Shown: positions 1 to 8,751 of the stretch, piece after piece
Layout: every line of letters starts with the position of its first letter
Numbering within the stretch: position 1 is the stretch's first letter
NCBI GenBank assembly: GCA_938075305.1
Contig: CALJGV010000010.1
Location: 372,001 to 436,000 of the forward strand
Direction of reading: 5' to 3'
DNA: 64,000 bases
Origin: an uncultured bacterium
GTDB taxonomy: Bacteria; Planctomycetota; UBA1135; GCA-002686595
The notes under the pieces: model-generated
Database searches by the model: none
What the model was told of the DNA's origin: nothing
The model's input: only the letters and a program-made list of their open reading frames with translations
Translations under genes and position numbers: made by a program

Positions 1-1977
1 GAGTGTCTGAGCTCGCAGCAGGCGCATTGAATAGGGGGCGCTTATGGAGTCCACCTTGCCGAGGGCTGCCCGGGCTCGAGCGGAGTCGCCGTTCTCCAGG
101 AACCAGCGGGCAACAGCCGACTTGCCAAATCGCTCGGGCGCCACCTTGATCGCGGCGATCAGGTCATCTCCGACGAGGCTATTCTTGGGGAGCCGACCGA
201 TGCTCTCTTCGATGCTGGCGTCGATGCCGGCGAGTTCGACGCGGCGGACGATGTCTCGCTCGACGTTGTACCGGTTGGGAGTTGCGACCTTTGCAGAGAT
301 GGCCACGTCGAGGGCGGGGATCAGCCTGGGGTGGTCCTTCAGGGCCTGGTTCGCGGCCTGGAGGGCCGAGTAGTTCCGTCCCTCCCCCAGGTGCTTCTCG
401 GCGAGGAGGGTGTAAACCGCCGGTCCGAGGCCCCGGACGTTGGGCACTGCGCTGTTGACGCTCTTGGCATCGGAGATGAGGTTGTTGATCGTCATCCCTT
501 TGCTCCGGATGTTCCTGAGCCCCGCCTCGCGCCACTCCTCGAGGAACTCAGCGCTCCGCGCGGGGTCGAGGTCGATGGCGTCACTCAGGGCCATTTCGAC
601 CTGAAGCCAGGGAACGGAAGATCTCTTCTGAAGGGCGCGGGCCATCTGTGCCTTCCCAGCAGCGGTCGCGCTACCCGGTTGGCTGAATCCGACATTCAGA
701 CCGAAGATCTCGTCCTCGGTATCGCCGCGCATCGAGGCGAGTCTCGCGAACCAGTAGCCGGCCTCTGCCGTTGCGCCAGGGAAGGGCTCGAGGAAGCCAT
801 TCGGGTTGTTGATGAAGAGGTTGAGGTTCCTGCGGAGGTTCATTGCCAGCTTCTCGGGGAGCTCCCCACCCCTGTTGAGCGCTTGCCTCACCCCGTTCGC
901 GCTCTGGTAGAAGTAAAGCCAGTGCTTGCCCTCTCGGTCATCGAGTTCAACGAGCCTCGCGACGAGGGGCCCGATGAGCGCGAAGTCCTCGGCCTCGTAC
1001 TGGACCTGCGCCGCGAGAGCCACGTGCTGCTCGTCCTCGACCGTGGACCAATCTGTCTGCCGGTTCACTGCGAGCGCCTCGTCGATCCGGTTGGAGTCTT
1101 TCAGTAGGCGGAGCAGCTGGAATCGAATGGGGCCGGAGTTGGAGAGAGAGGGGACGCCCAGGGCTGCGGTGAGCAGGCTCGTGGCCAGCGGCCCCTGACC
1201 TGCGGCGATGAGGGTCTCGCCCATGGCGAGGACTCGGTCCGCCTTCGGGTCGAGTTGAATCGACCTCGCGAAGGCCGCGCGCGCATCCAGGTACCGCCCC
1301 CGCGCGCTCAGCGCGTTCTGCTTCGCGAGGAACACGAAGTCCCCCCCCGCCGTCACGGGGATCGCGGCGCTGAGCTCGAATTCGACTTTCGGCAGCTCCG
1401 GATCGTTGGGTTCCCGGTTGGCCAAGTTGATCAGCCGCTCGGTGACGATCCCGGCGGACTCCCGAGACATCGTCTCTTCGATGGTGTCCAGCGTGGGTTG
1501 GAGCACGGATCGTGCGACCTTCAACTCCAGCTCGCCAAGGAAAGCCCACGCAGCGGCGTGTCGCGGGCGCTTGGTGATCACGGCCTTGGTTTTCTCGATG
1601 GCTCCGGCCTCGTCGCCCATGGAGGCAATCAGGCTGGCGATGCGCAGCTGCAGTGCGAAGTCGCCTGGGCGAATGGTCTCGATCCTCGACAGGTCGTCGA
1701 GGACCCGCGCGTTGTCTTCGAGCTGCAGGTGAACCTCAGCCCTCGTGCTGAGGATCGCGACCGTCAGATCATCGTCACGGCGCTTCTCGGCGGCGGCCAG
1801 GGCTTCATTCAGTTGCAGGAGCGCCGCTCGCTGCTGGAAGGTCACGGAGTCCATGTCCTCCCGGACCCCTCGGACGATCTCGGCGGGACCGACGGGGCGC
1901 CGGGTGAGGACGTAGGTGGTCCCCGCTGCGGCAGCGGAGAGGGCGGCGATCAGGGCCGTTGCGCTGGTCCACTTCAT
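1..1977 (-). CDS. TPR-repeat protein with N-terminal membrane anchor (3' end beyond window)
   Basis: The minus strand is open for 659 codons from an ATG at 1977 to the left edge without a stop, so the C-terminus is missing. A GGAG at 1986-1989 precedes the start. Residues 1-25 form a hydrophobic signal or anchor (MKWTSATALIAALSAAAAG). The rest is helical and reads as degenerate tetratricopeptide repeats, for example around residues 75-110 and 215-245. No catalytic motif is visible. It starts 17 bases after the sigma-54 activator gene and probably shares its transcript. Inference: an exported or membrane-tethered scaffold linked to that regulator. The coding call is strong; the function is unknown. 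Confidence 0.8.
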   Translation of the reverse strand, partial: MKWTSATALIAALSAAAAGTTYVLTRRPVGPAEIVRGVREDMDSVTFQQRAALLQLNEALAAAEKRRDDDLTVAILSTRAEVHLQLEDNARVLDDLSRIETIRPGDFALQLRIASLIASMGDEAGAIEKTKAVITKRPRHAAAWAFLGELELKVARSVLQPTLDTIEETMSRESAGIVTERLINLANREPNDPELPKVEFELSAAIPVTAGGDFVFLAKQNALSARGRYLDARAAFARSIQLDPKADRVLAMGETLIAAGQGPLATSLLTAALGVPSLSNSGPIRFQLLRLLKDSNRIDEALAVNRQTDWSTVEDEQHVALAAQVQYEAEDFALIGPLVARLVELDDREGKHWLYFYQSANGVRQALNRGGELPEKLAMNLRRNLNLFINNPNGFLEPFPGATAEAGYWFARLASMRGDTEDEIFGLNVGFSQPGSATAAGKAQMARALQKRSSVPWLQVEMALSDAIDLDPARSAEFLEEWREAGLRNIRSKGMTINNLISDAKSVNSAVPNVRGLGPAVYTLLAEKHLGEGRNYSALQAANQALKDHPRLIPALDVAISAKVATPNRYNVERDIVRRVELAGIDASIEESIGRLPKNSLVGDDLIAAIKVAPERFGKSAVARWFLENGDSARARAALGKVDSISAPYSMRLLRAQTL

Positions 1978-1994
1978 AGAAATGCTCCGAGAGA

Positions 1995-3551
1995 TTACGC
2001 GCGCTGCGAGCTGAAGTTGACGTCGAGGAGGCGGTACTTGCGCATCTTGTTGAAGAGAGTCGAGCGGTTGATTCCCAGCTCCGCGGCGGCGCGATCACGG
2101 CGGCCCTCATTTCGAGCCAGTGAGCGCTCGATGAGGAGCTTCTCCGGGCCCTCAAGGGCAACCCGAAGCGGGATGGCCCGGGTCAGGTCCGAGAGCCACT
2201 CGAGGCCCGCCGGGATGGAGCCTGCGGGCGCGTTCGACGTGGACGACGCGGCCTCTTGAAGGAGATCCTGGCCCAGGTTCGAGACGTCGAGGAGGCCCCT
2301 GGCGCCTCCGGGATCGCCGTCGCCCGAGAGGATCACCGCGCGCTCGAGGGAGTGCTCGAGCTGGCGGACGTTGCCGGGGAAGCGCGCCGACGCGAGGACC
2401 CGGAGGGCGGCCGGTGAGATCCCGCGGATGGGCTTGTGGTACTCGGCGGCGAAGCGATTGACGAACCCGCTGGCGAGGGAGGCCAGGTCTCCCGGCCGCT
2501 CCCGGAGGGGGGGCAGTGCGACCTCGACGACCCGCAGGCGCCAGAGGAGGTCCTCCCGGAACTCCCCGGCCTCGACCTTCGCCTCGAGGTCTGCGTTGGT
2601 TGCGGCGACGATACGGACGTCCGAGGTGCGGGTCTTGGACTCACCCACGCGCTCGAAGGCGCGATCCTGAACGGCCCGCAGGAGCTTGACCTGAAGCTCG
2701 AGGGGCGCGGAGTCGACCTCGTCCAGGAAGATCGTGCCGCCGTCGGCGGCCTCGAAGCGCCCGGCGCGGTCCTGGGCCGCGCCGGTGAAGGCGCCCTTGG
2801 CGTGACCAAAGAGCTCGGACTCGAGCAGGCCTGCGGGCAGCGCGCCGCAGTTGACTTCGACGAACGGCCCCGCGCGGCGGCTCGAGGTCTGGTGCAGGGT
2901 CCTCGCCATGAGCGACTTGCCCGTGCCAGTCTCTCCCAAGAGGAGGACCGTGGCCCGGGTGTCGGCCACCGACTCGAGGATGCGCAGGGCCTGCTTCAGC
3001 TTGGTGTCCCTCGTCTTGATGCTCCCGAAGGAATACCGCTCGTCCAGCTGTTCACGGAGGGACTCGTTCTCGCGGGCGAGGGAGTGCCGCTCCAGCGCCC
3101 TGGCCGTGGCGACCACGAGGTCGGCGTCGGACGGGGCCGCCGTGGTCGCGGTGACGCCCAGGGCCTCGGCTCGGGCGGTGTCGCCGATGAGGACCACGGC
3201 CGGCCGACCGTCCACGTTGGCGAGGGCCAGCACATCCTCGTCGTCCGCGTCCTCGGCCCGGACGAGGATCGCCTCGTAGCGGTCCGGACCTGCGAGCAGG
3301 GCGCCCAGGGTCTCGTCTCCGGCGTGGTGGCGACCGGCGGCGGACCGCTCGGCGAGCATGGCGCAGGTGCGGCGCCCGCGCTGGACGTCACCGTCGATGA
3401 CCAGGACCCGACGGCCGCGCAGGATGGACTCGCCGGGCGCCCGCCGCGGGTAAGGGCGGGGCGCGAAGCTCAGGTCGGGCCCGATGCTTGAATGGGGGGG
3501 GCTGTGATGAGCGTCTTCGACATGACCTTCCATGTCGATCTCTTTCGACAT
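1995..3551 (-). CDS. Sigma-54-dependent response-regulator-like activator with degenerate receiver
   Basis: 518 aa NtrC-family activator. Residues 46-150 have a receiver-like fold, but the usual phospho-acceptor Asp after beta-3 is Arg98 (AILVRAED). A short coiled linker leads to the AAA+ domain: Walker A GETGTGKS 206-213, the sigma-54-contacting GAFTGA loop 253-258 and Walker B GGTIFLDEVD 271-280. A Fis-type helix-turn-helix occupies about 480-510. The ATG at 3551 follows a GGGA. It lies 73 bases downstream of a kinase-like gene and 17 bases upstream of a TPR gene. Known of the family: it remodels sigma-54 polymerase using ATP. Inference: control here is not by ordinary Asp phosphorylation. 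Confidence 0.93.
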   Translation of the reverse strand: MSKEIDMEGHVEDAHHSPPHSSIGPDLSFAPRPYPRRAPGESILRGRRVLVIDGDVQRGRRTCAMLAERSAAGRHHAGDETLGALLAGPDRYEAILVRAEDADDEDVLALANVDGRPAVVLIGDTARAEALGVTATTAAPSDADLVVATARALERHSLARENESLREQLDERYSFGSIKTRDTKLKQALRILESVADTRATVLLLGETGTGKSLMARTLHQTSSRRAGPFVEVNCGALPAGLLESELFGHAKGAFTGAAQDRAGRFEAADGGTIFLDEVDSAPLELQVKLLRAVQDRAFERVGESKTRTSDVRIVAATNADLEAKVEAGEFREDLLWRLRVVEVALPPLRERPGDLASLASGFVNRFAAEYHKPIRGISPAALRVLASARFPGNVRQLEHSLERAVILSGDGDPGGARGLLDVSNLGQDLLQEAASSTSNAPAGSIPAGLEWLSDLTRAIPLRVALEGPEKLLIERSLARNEGRRDRAAAELGINRSTLFNKMRKYRLLDVNFSSQRA

Positions 3552-3623
3552 CCGTGTCCCGTTGCCTGAACAGGGACCTGGCCAGGGGAGCCTCCCGTGG
3601 CGGCGCTGTCCTCGTCTCTGGGA

Positions 3624-5387
3624 TCAGGCGCGGGGCGCGCCCGAGAATGAGACATCAAACACCCGGTGGCCGCCGTCCTCGTCCCGCAGGACGAGGTCAC
3701 CCCCCTGCCCGACGGCGATGGCGCCGGCGGCGGCCAGGGCGTTGGCGCCGATGTCGGGGAGCCGTGCCCTGAGGGCATAGGGCTGGATCGCCTCGGCCGG
3801 GGAGAGGTCGGCCATGGGGCCCGCGGGGAAGCGGATGTGGATGCAGGGGGCGCCGTCGTCTCCGGCGTCGATGGACACACGGATGACGTCCCCGGGGCCG
3901 GCGCACCCGACCGCGGTGAGCAGCAGTGCCTCCAAGGCCATGGTGACCAGCAGCTTGTCCGCCTCGATCGGGGCCCCGTCCACCCGGGAGCGGAAGAGGA
4001 TCCGGGGGGCGTCGGGGGATTGACCGGCGAGGGCCCCGAGCTGTTCCTCGAGGAGGACGCCGAGGTCGAAGGCCTGCTCGCCGCGGGGCGGCGGGGCGGC
4101 GACGTAGCCGATGGTCCTCGTGAATTGCCGGAGCTGGCCCAGCTCGCGCTCGAGGCCGAGGTGGGCGTGGGTCGAGCGCGCGGTCAGGTCGAGGGCCTGG
4201 ACGATGTCCGCGAGGTCAGCGATCTGGTCCTTCAGCCAGGCGGGGCGCCGGGAGTCCGTCGCCGCGGCGTCGGTCTCCTGGACACCATGGGCCGAGGGGG
4301 CGGCGGGCGACGGCGCGGCGTCAGACCCCTCCGCCAGGGTGCCCTTCGCGGCCTCGCTCTCCAGCGGGGCCTCCTCACGCGGCCCGTCCAGTAGCGGTGC
4401 GTCGGGGTCTTCGACCGGAGCCTCGCGACCCGCCGGCTCCATGGCGGGGATCACGAAGTCATCGCTCTCCCCGAAGAAGGCCTCGATCTCCTCGTCGGTG
4501 AGCAGCGGCCCATCCAGGGAGTGGGCGTCGGCGTCGGCGGACTCGATGGGGGCCGCGCTCTCCTCCGGCGCGATCCCGGCGAGGCCTTGCGCCTGGAGGG
4601 CGGGGGCGGGCCCGCGGAGCGTGGACTCCGGGACGGGGATCGGGCGCTCCGCCTGGGAGGTCGGGGCACGCAGGAAGGCGGAGCGCGGCCGCTCGGCTGG
4701 GGCGTGCTGGTACGGCGTCCCCTCACCGGCCATGACCTCGGCGGCGACGCCGTCCTCGAAGGGCGGCGGCTCGGTCGTGCCGTGGGTCCAATCGGCGGCA
4801 GCAGGTGCTCCAGCCGCCTCGGCGGTCTGGCCGTGGCCTAGGATGGACTCGATCTCACTCAGCTCCACATCGCGCCGGTCATCGGGGTCCAGGTTGTCGT
4901 GGGCTTCCGGCAGAGAGGCTCCGTCGGAGCGGGGCGCCTGACGATGCTCGGCCTCCCGTGACCCGGGCATCGCGGCGGCGGCAGCAGGCGCCGGGGATCG
5001 CTCGGCTTCAGACCTGGCAGCCCGTGGGGTCGCGCCCCCGGCGAGCTCCTCCAGGGACTCCACGTCGATGGGCCAGGGGAGCCTCGCCCCACGGATGCCG
5101 GCGTCGTCGAACGCGGCCTCGCTTTCCGCTTCACCTCCGATCCACAGGATGCGGCTTCCTGGATGGCCCTCCTGCCAGCGCCGCAGGAGCCCGGCGTCGG
5201 CGAAAGGGACGTCCTTCAGGTCGGCCACCAGCAACGCCCCCGCCGCGGCGTCGATCTCGAACAACTCCATGGCGTCGTCCACCCGTTCCACCCGGCCTTG
5301 ATTTGCCCCTGAGGCCACCAGGAGGCCGTCCAGCCGGACGAGGCGGGGGGAGGAGAGGACGATGATCCGGGCGCGAGCCATGGGCAC
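3624..5387 (-). CDS. Histidine-kinase-like protein with degenerate receiver and ATPase domains
   Basis: 587 aa. Residues 1-120 resemble a receiver domain (IIVLSSPR, then LLVADLKD with Asp56), but the acidic pair after beta-1 is Ser-Ser and the switch Thr and Lys are not evident. About 125-385 is low-complexity, rich in Ala, Pro and Glu. From about 390 come two helices resembling a dimerisation module, then a HATPase-like fold (470-585). Its N-box Asn is replaced (EALLLTA) and no DxGxG is present, so ATP binding looks lost. The first codon is GTG at 5387; an ATG two codons on (5381) is an equally good start. Probably co-transcribed with the sigma-54 activator. Inference: a pseudokinase adaptor. 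Confidence 0.8.
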   Translation of the reverse strand: MPMARARIIVLSSPRLVRLDGLLVASGANQGRVERVDDAMELFEIDAAAGALLVADLKDVPFADAGLLRRWQEGHPGSRILWIGGEAESEAAFDDAGIRGARLPWPIDVESLEELAGGATPRAARSEAERSPAPAAAAAMPGSREAEHRQAPRSDGASLPEAHDNLDPDDRRDVELSEIESILGHGQTAEAAGAPAAADWTHGTTEPPPFEDGVAAEVMAGEGTPYQHAPAERPRSAFLRAPTSQAERPIPVPESTLRGPAPALQAQGLAGIAPEESAAPIESADADAHSLDGPLLTDEEIEAFFGESDDFVIPAMEPAGREAPVEDPDAPLLDGPREEAPLESEAAKGTLAEGSDAAPSPAAPSAHGVQETDAAATDSRRPAWLKDQIADLADIVQALDLTARSTHAHLGLERELGQLRQFTRTIGYVAAPPPRGEQAFDLGVLLEEQLGALAGQSPDAPRILFRSRVDGAPIEADKLLVTMALEALLLTAVGCAGPGDVIRVSIDAGDDGAPCIHIRFPAGPMADLSPAEAIQPYALRARLPDIGANALAAAGAIAVGQGGDLVLRDEDGGHRVFDVSFSGAPRA

Positions 5388-5435
5388 AGTCTACGGATGG
5401 CCAGTCCCGATCCCCACGCAGGATCGTAGGACTGC

Positions 5436-5460
5436 GGGCGACCTCCCATGGGGATCGCCC
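5436..5460. promoter_or_regulatory. Inverted repeat, possible operator between divergent operons
   Basis: GGGCGA at 5436-5441 is mirrored by TCGCCC at 5455-5460, with a smaller CCCATGGG palindrome in the middle. It sits between the divergent kinase-like gene (start 5387) and the glycosyltransferase operon, a typical place for a dimeric repressor or activator site. No family-specific consensus is recognised. Confidence 0.3.
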
Positions 5461-5494
5461 CAATCCGGTGCACGGGAAGAGTGGGGGGGCTGCT

Positions 5495-5525
5495 CTGACC
5501 CTCAGGGGCGCGGGCTCCCTATAGT
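5495..5525 (+). promoter_or_regulatory. Weak sigma-70-like promoter candidate
   Basis: CTGACC (5495-5500) and TATAGT (5520-5525) are separated by 19 bases, about 75 bases before the likely ATG of the glycosyltransferase operon. The spacer is longer than the usual 17, so this is only a candidate. Confidence 0.25.
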
Positions 5526-5599
5526 CGCGGCACCCCTGGCGTCGAAGAACCCCCTTGAGGGGCCCCAGAGCGCGGAATCACCGGTACGAAAGCAGTCAG

Positions 5600-6622
5600 A
5601 TGGCCCCCGAAGACACCCTAGAGAGCATGGACGCGCGCGCCGACACCAGCGGCGCCCTCGTGGGACTCTCGCTGGTGGTCCCGGTTTTCGACGAGGAGGA
5701 GAACCTGCCCAAGCTCCACGAGGAGATCGTGCGCCACGTGGGGGGCATGGGGATCACCTGGGAGGTGGTCTACGTGGACGATCGGAGCGAGGATCGCTCG
5801 TTCGATGTCCTCATGGACCTCCGAGCCTCCGACCCCCACGTCCGCGTCGTCCGCTTCAGGCGGAACTTCGGACAGACCCCCGCCATGAGCGCCGGCTTCG
5901 AGCACAGCCGCGGCGCGGTCGTGGTCACCCTCGATGCTGACCTGCAGAATGACCCCGCGGACATCCCCGCGCTGGTAGCCAAGCTCGACGAGGGCTTCGA
6001 CATCGTGGTGGGGTGGCGAAAGAACCGGCAGGACGGGCTCGTGCTTCGCAAGGTGCCCTCGCGCATCGCGAACCGGTTGATCGCGCGTCTCACAGGAGCC
6101 ACGGTCCACGACACCGGCTGCACCCTCAAGGCCTTCCGGCGAGAGCTGGTGGAGAACCTCCCAATCTACGCCGAGCAGCATCGCTTCCTTCCGGTGCTGG
6201 CGCTCGCGAGCGGCGCCCGGATCTCGGAGATCGTGGTGCACCACCGGCCCCGCATCCACGGGGTCAGCAAGTACGGGATCGGCCGGGCCGTGCGCGTGGC
6301 GCTCGACCTGCTGACGATGAAGATGCTCAGCTCCTTCGCGAAGAGCCCGCTGCCGTACTTCACGCTCCTCTCGATCCCCTTCGTTGTCACGCCTCCCCTT
6401 TATTTCATCGCGGCCCTGATGACCTCCAACGCTCCCACCTTCGATAGCGGCTGGGGGCAGGCGGCGCTATTCACCCTCGGCCTCATGGCCTCCGCCGGGG
6501 TGTACTTCGTGCTGCTGGGCCTGCTCGCGGAGCTCGTCGTGAAGCTCTTCCGCAGGAGCGACCGTCCGCTCAGCACCGCCGACGGTGGGCCTGTCACGGT
6601 CAGGACCGGGGGCGTGGCATGA
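5600..6622 (+). CDS. GT2 glycosyltransferase, DPM1/GtrB-like
   Basis: 340 aa from ATG 5600; an ATG at 5627 and an upstream TTG at 5555 are alternatives. The GT-A domain shows VVPVFDEEENL, the VDD of the nucleotide site (Asp60-Asp61), the metal-binding DAD in LDADLQNDP (112-114) and the acceptor-side GxSKYG. Two C-terminal hydrophobic segments (about 250-315) suit a membrane enzyme that moves a sugar onto a polyprenyl phosphate on the cytoplasmic face. Its stop overlaps the next start by 4 bases (ATGA), and it heads a three-gene unit. The family call is secure; donor sugar and product are unknown. Confidence 0.9.
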   Translation: MAPEDTLESMDARADTSGALVGLSLVVPVFDEEENLPKLHEEIVRHVGGMGITWEVVYVDDRSEDRSFDVLMDLRASDPHVRVVRFRRNFGQTPAMSAGFEHSRGAVVVTLDADLQNDPADIPALVAKLDEGFDIVVGWRKNRQDGLVLRKVPSRIANRLIARLTGATVHDTGCTLKAFRRELVENLPIYAEQHRFLPVLALASGARISEIVVHHRPRIHGVSKYGIGRAVRVALDLLTMKMLSSFAKSPLPYFTLLSIPFVVTPPLYFIAALMTSNAPTFDSGWGQAALFTLGLMASAGVYFVLLGLLAELVVKLFRRSDRPLSTADGGPVTVRTGGVA

Positions 6623-7617
6623 CCGAGGTGATCCAACCCGCGCAGGCCGAGGCCTCCGTCCTGGTCTCCAACGCGGCGCCGGACGTGACCATCGTCTTCC
6701 CCGTGCAGACGCAGAAGGCCGAGATCGAAAGCGTCCTCGGCGCACTCGGCTCCACCCTCGAGCGCCTCGGGTACACGTGGGAGTGCATTCTGGTCTTCGA
6801 CGGGATCAAGGGGGCCCTCTGGGAGCACGCGACCGCGCTCCAGGAGAAGACCCGTGATCAGGTCCGGACGATCGCCTTGCACAAGGCCTTCGGTGAGTCG
6901 GTCTGCCTCTCGAGCGCGTTCGACCACGCCCGAGGCGGGCTGATCCTGACCACGCCGCCCTACGTTCAGTCGGACCCTGACGGGCTGCAGGCGATCTTCG
7001 AGAGCATCGACGACGGGGCGGACTTCGTCACGACGCGCCGGACGCCGCGGATCGACTCGAAGCTCAATCAGCTGCAGTCCTTCGCCTTCAACTGGATCGT
7101 CCGGAAGGTAGTGGGCGCGAGCTTCCACGACCTCAATAGCACGCTGCGGGTGATGCGGCGCGAGGTCCTCGATCAGATGACGATCTACGGGAACATGTAC
7201 CGCTATCTCCCGGCGGTCGCATATCGGCAGGGCTTCCGGGTGGACGAGGTGGACGTCCGTCACCTCACGGAGTGGGGCGACAACAGCGTCTTCGGACCGG
7301 GGATCTACCTGCGCCGCGCGCTCGACGTTCTCGGGCTGATGTTCCTCGCGCGCTTCACCCACAAGCCGCTGCGCTTCTTCGGTTCCCTCGGGGGGACCTT
7401 GATGTTCGCCGGCGGGCTGCTGGCCAGCGTCGCGCTCGTGGAGTGGGCGCTCCGGAGCGGCGACTTCTCCCTGTACAAGACCCCGTTCTTCCTCGTGGGA
7501 GTCCTCATGGGGGTCCTGGGGGCCCAAATCGTCGGCTTCGGCCTCGTCGGTGAGATCATCGTGTTCACCCAGGCTCGTAATGTCCGGGAGTATCGGATCG
7601 AGCGGATCTACGAGTGA
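6619..7617 (+). CDS. GT2-like paralogue lacking the DxD motif
   Basis: 332 aa, with the same length, architecture and C-terminal membrane segments as the gene it overlaps. At the position of the upstream enzyme's DAD it has TTPP (residues 111-114), and only one Asp (Asp61) of the nucleotide-binding pair remains. The acceptor-side region is still recognisable (SFHDLNSTLRVMRREV, then WGDNSVFG). Inference: a non-catalytic or altered partner that may form a heterodimer with the upstream GT2. Alternatively it uses a metal-independent mechanism. ATGA coupling to the gene before and TGATG coupling to the gene after suggest fixed stoichiometry. Confidence 0.85.
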   Translation: MTEVIQPAQAEASVLVSNAAPDVTIVFPVQTQKAEIESVLGALGSTLERLGYTWECILVFDGIKGALWEHATALQEKTRDQVRTIALHKAFGESVCLSSAFDHARGGLILTTPPYVQSDPDGLQAIFESIDDGADFVTTRRTPRIDSKLNQLQSFAFNWIVRKVVGASFHDLNSTLRVMRREVLDQMTIYGNMYRYLPAVAYRQGFRVDEVDVRHLTEWGDNSVFGPGIYLRRALDVLGLMFLARFTHKPLRFFGSLGGTLMFAGGLLASVALVEWALRSGDFSLYKTPFFLVGVLMGVLGAQIVGFGLVGEIIVFTQARNVREYRIERIYE

Positions 7618-8708
7618 TGGGGTCGACGATCGATACATCCAGCGACGCCACGGTCGATGGGGGTAGCCCCGGTGCGCTCGTCGTGCGCGCGGCTCTCCCG
7701 GAGGACGCGGGGGCCGTGGACGCCTTCGTCCTCTCGGCCGAACACGGGACGTTCTTCCACCTGACGGGTTGGACCCGTGCCGTGGTGGAGGAGTTCGGTC
7801 ACCGCGACCGTTCCCTCGTGGCCGAGCGCGGAGGCGACGTCGTCGGTGTCTTGCCGCTGACGGAGTGCGCCGGGCTGTTCGGGGGCCGTGCGTTGATCTC
7901 CAACGCCTACGCTGTCTACGGCGGACCTGCTGCGGTGGACCGGGAGGTGGAGCTGGCGCTCGTGCGCGCCGCGGAGGAGCTGGCGGTGTCCGAACGGGTC
8001 GGCCGCCTGGAGCTGAGGTGCCAGCGGGACATCGACGTGGGCTTCGAGCGCCTGGACCTCCACGCGACCTTCATTCGAGAGCTCCCCAGTAGTCCCGATG
8101 AGGTGCTCAAGCGGATGCCCAAGAAGGCGCGCGCTGACGCCCGCAAGGCGCGACAGCACCACGGGCTGACCCTCCGCGAGGGCCGCTGGTACGTGGGTGA
8201 CCTCGTCAGGCTCTTCCACGAGAACAAGCAGGCCCTGGGCTCACCCGCCCTGCCGGCCACCTTCTTCGCGCGGCTGCTCGCGATCTTCCCCGAGCGGGCG
8301 ACCATCCACCTCACCAAGCTCGGCGACGAGCCGGTCATGGCGGTGATGTCGTTCCTCTTCCGTGACCAGGTCCTGGCGTACTACTCGGGGTCAGCCGCCC
8401 ACGCGGACCGCCGCTGCAAGGCGAGCGCCTTCACCTACATGGCTCTCCAGGAGTGGTCCGTCTCCGCGGGCTACCGGGTGTTCGACTTCGGTCGCAGCCG
8501 TAAGGGGTCCGGAGCCTTCGCGTTCAAGGCCCGCCAGGGGTTCGAGCCCGCGGAGCTCTACTACCAGATCCGGCGTGTTCGGGATCAGGCGCTTCCGAGC
8601 CTCAACCCGTCCAATCCCAAGACGCTCATCCTCCAGCGCGCCTGGCGCAGCCTCCCCGCGGGGCTGGCCACCCTGCTCTCGGTCAGGGCGTCCCGCTACC
8701 TCCCCTGA
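7617..8708 (+). CDS. FemAB-family (GNAT-like) peptidyl/acyl transferase, exosortase-type
   Basis: 363 aa from ATG 7617, which overlaps the previous TGA by one base; a GTG one codon earlier is possible. It reads as two GNAT-like halves, with KRMPKKARADARKARQHHG in the middle and FDFGRSRKGSGAFAFKARQGF towards the C-terminus. That pattern is typical of the FemAB-like proteins found next to PEP-CTERM/exosortase polysaccharide loci. Known of the family: transfer of amino acids from aminoacyl-tRNA to a peptidoglycan or polysaccharide precursor. The exact substrate cannot be told. Probably acts with the two upstream GT2 proteins on a lipid-linked precursor. Confidence 0.85.
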   Translation: MGSTIDTSSDATVDGGSPGALVVRAALPEDAGAVDAFVLSAEHGTFFHLTGWTRAVVEEFGHRDRSLVAERGGDVVGVLPLTECAGLFGGRALISNAYAVYGGPAAVDREVELALVRAAEELAVSERVGRLELRCQRDIDVGFERLDLHATFIRELPSSPDEVLKRMPKKARADARKARQHHGLTLREGRWYVGDLVRLFHENKQALGSPALPATFFARLLAIFPERATIHLTKLGDEPVMAVMSFLFRDQVLAYYSGSAAHADRRCKASAFTYMALQEWSVSAGYRVFDFGRSRKGSGAFAFKARQGFEPAELYYQIRRVRDQALPSLNPSNPKTLILQRAWRSLPAGLATLLSVRASRYLP

Positions 8709-8751
8709 AGGTCGTCGGGACGGGAGGCGAGACGCCCTCGAGGTTTGGGCC

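Noticed and set aside
1255..2259. Plus-strand frame of 334 codons opposite the TPR gene
   Set aside because: The minus strand is open across the whole region with a signal sequence and TPR pattern; the plus frame has no recognisable feature and crosses two minus-strand genes.
5555..5599. TTG start for the first GT2
   Set aside because: The added 15 residues are Arg-rich and unlike the family; ATG 5600 or 5627 is more likely.
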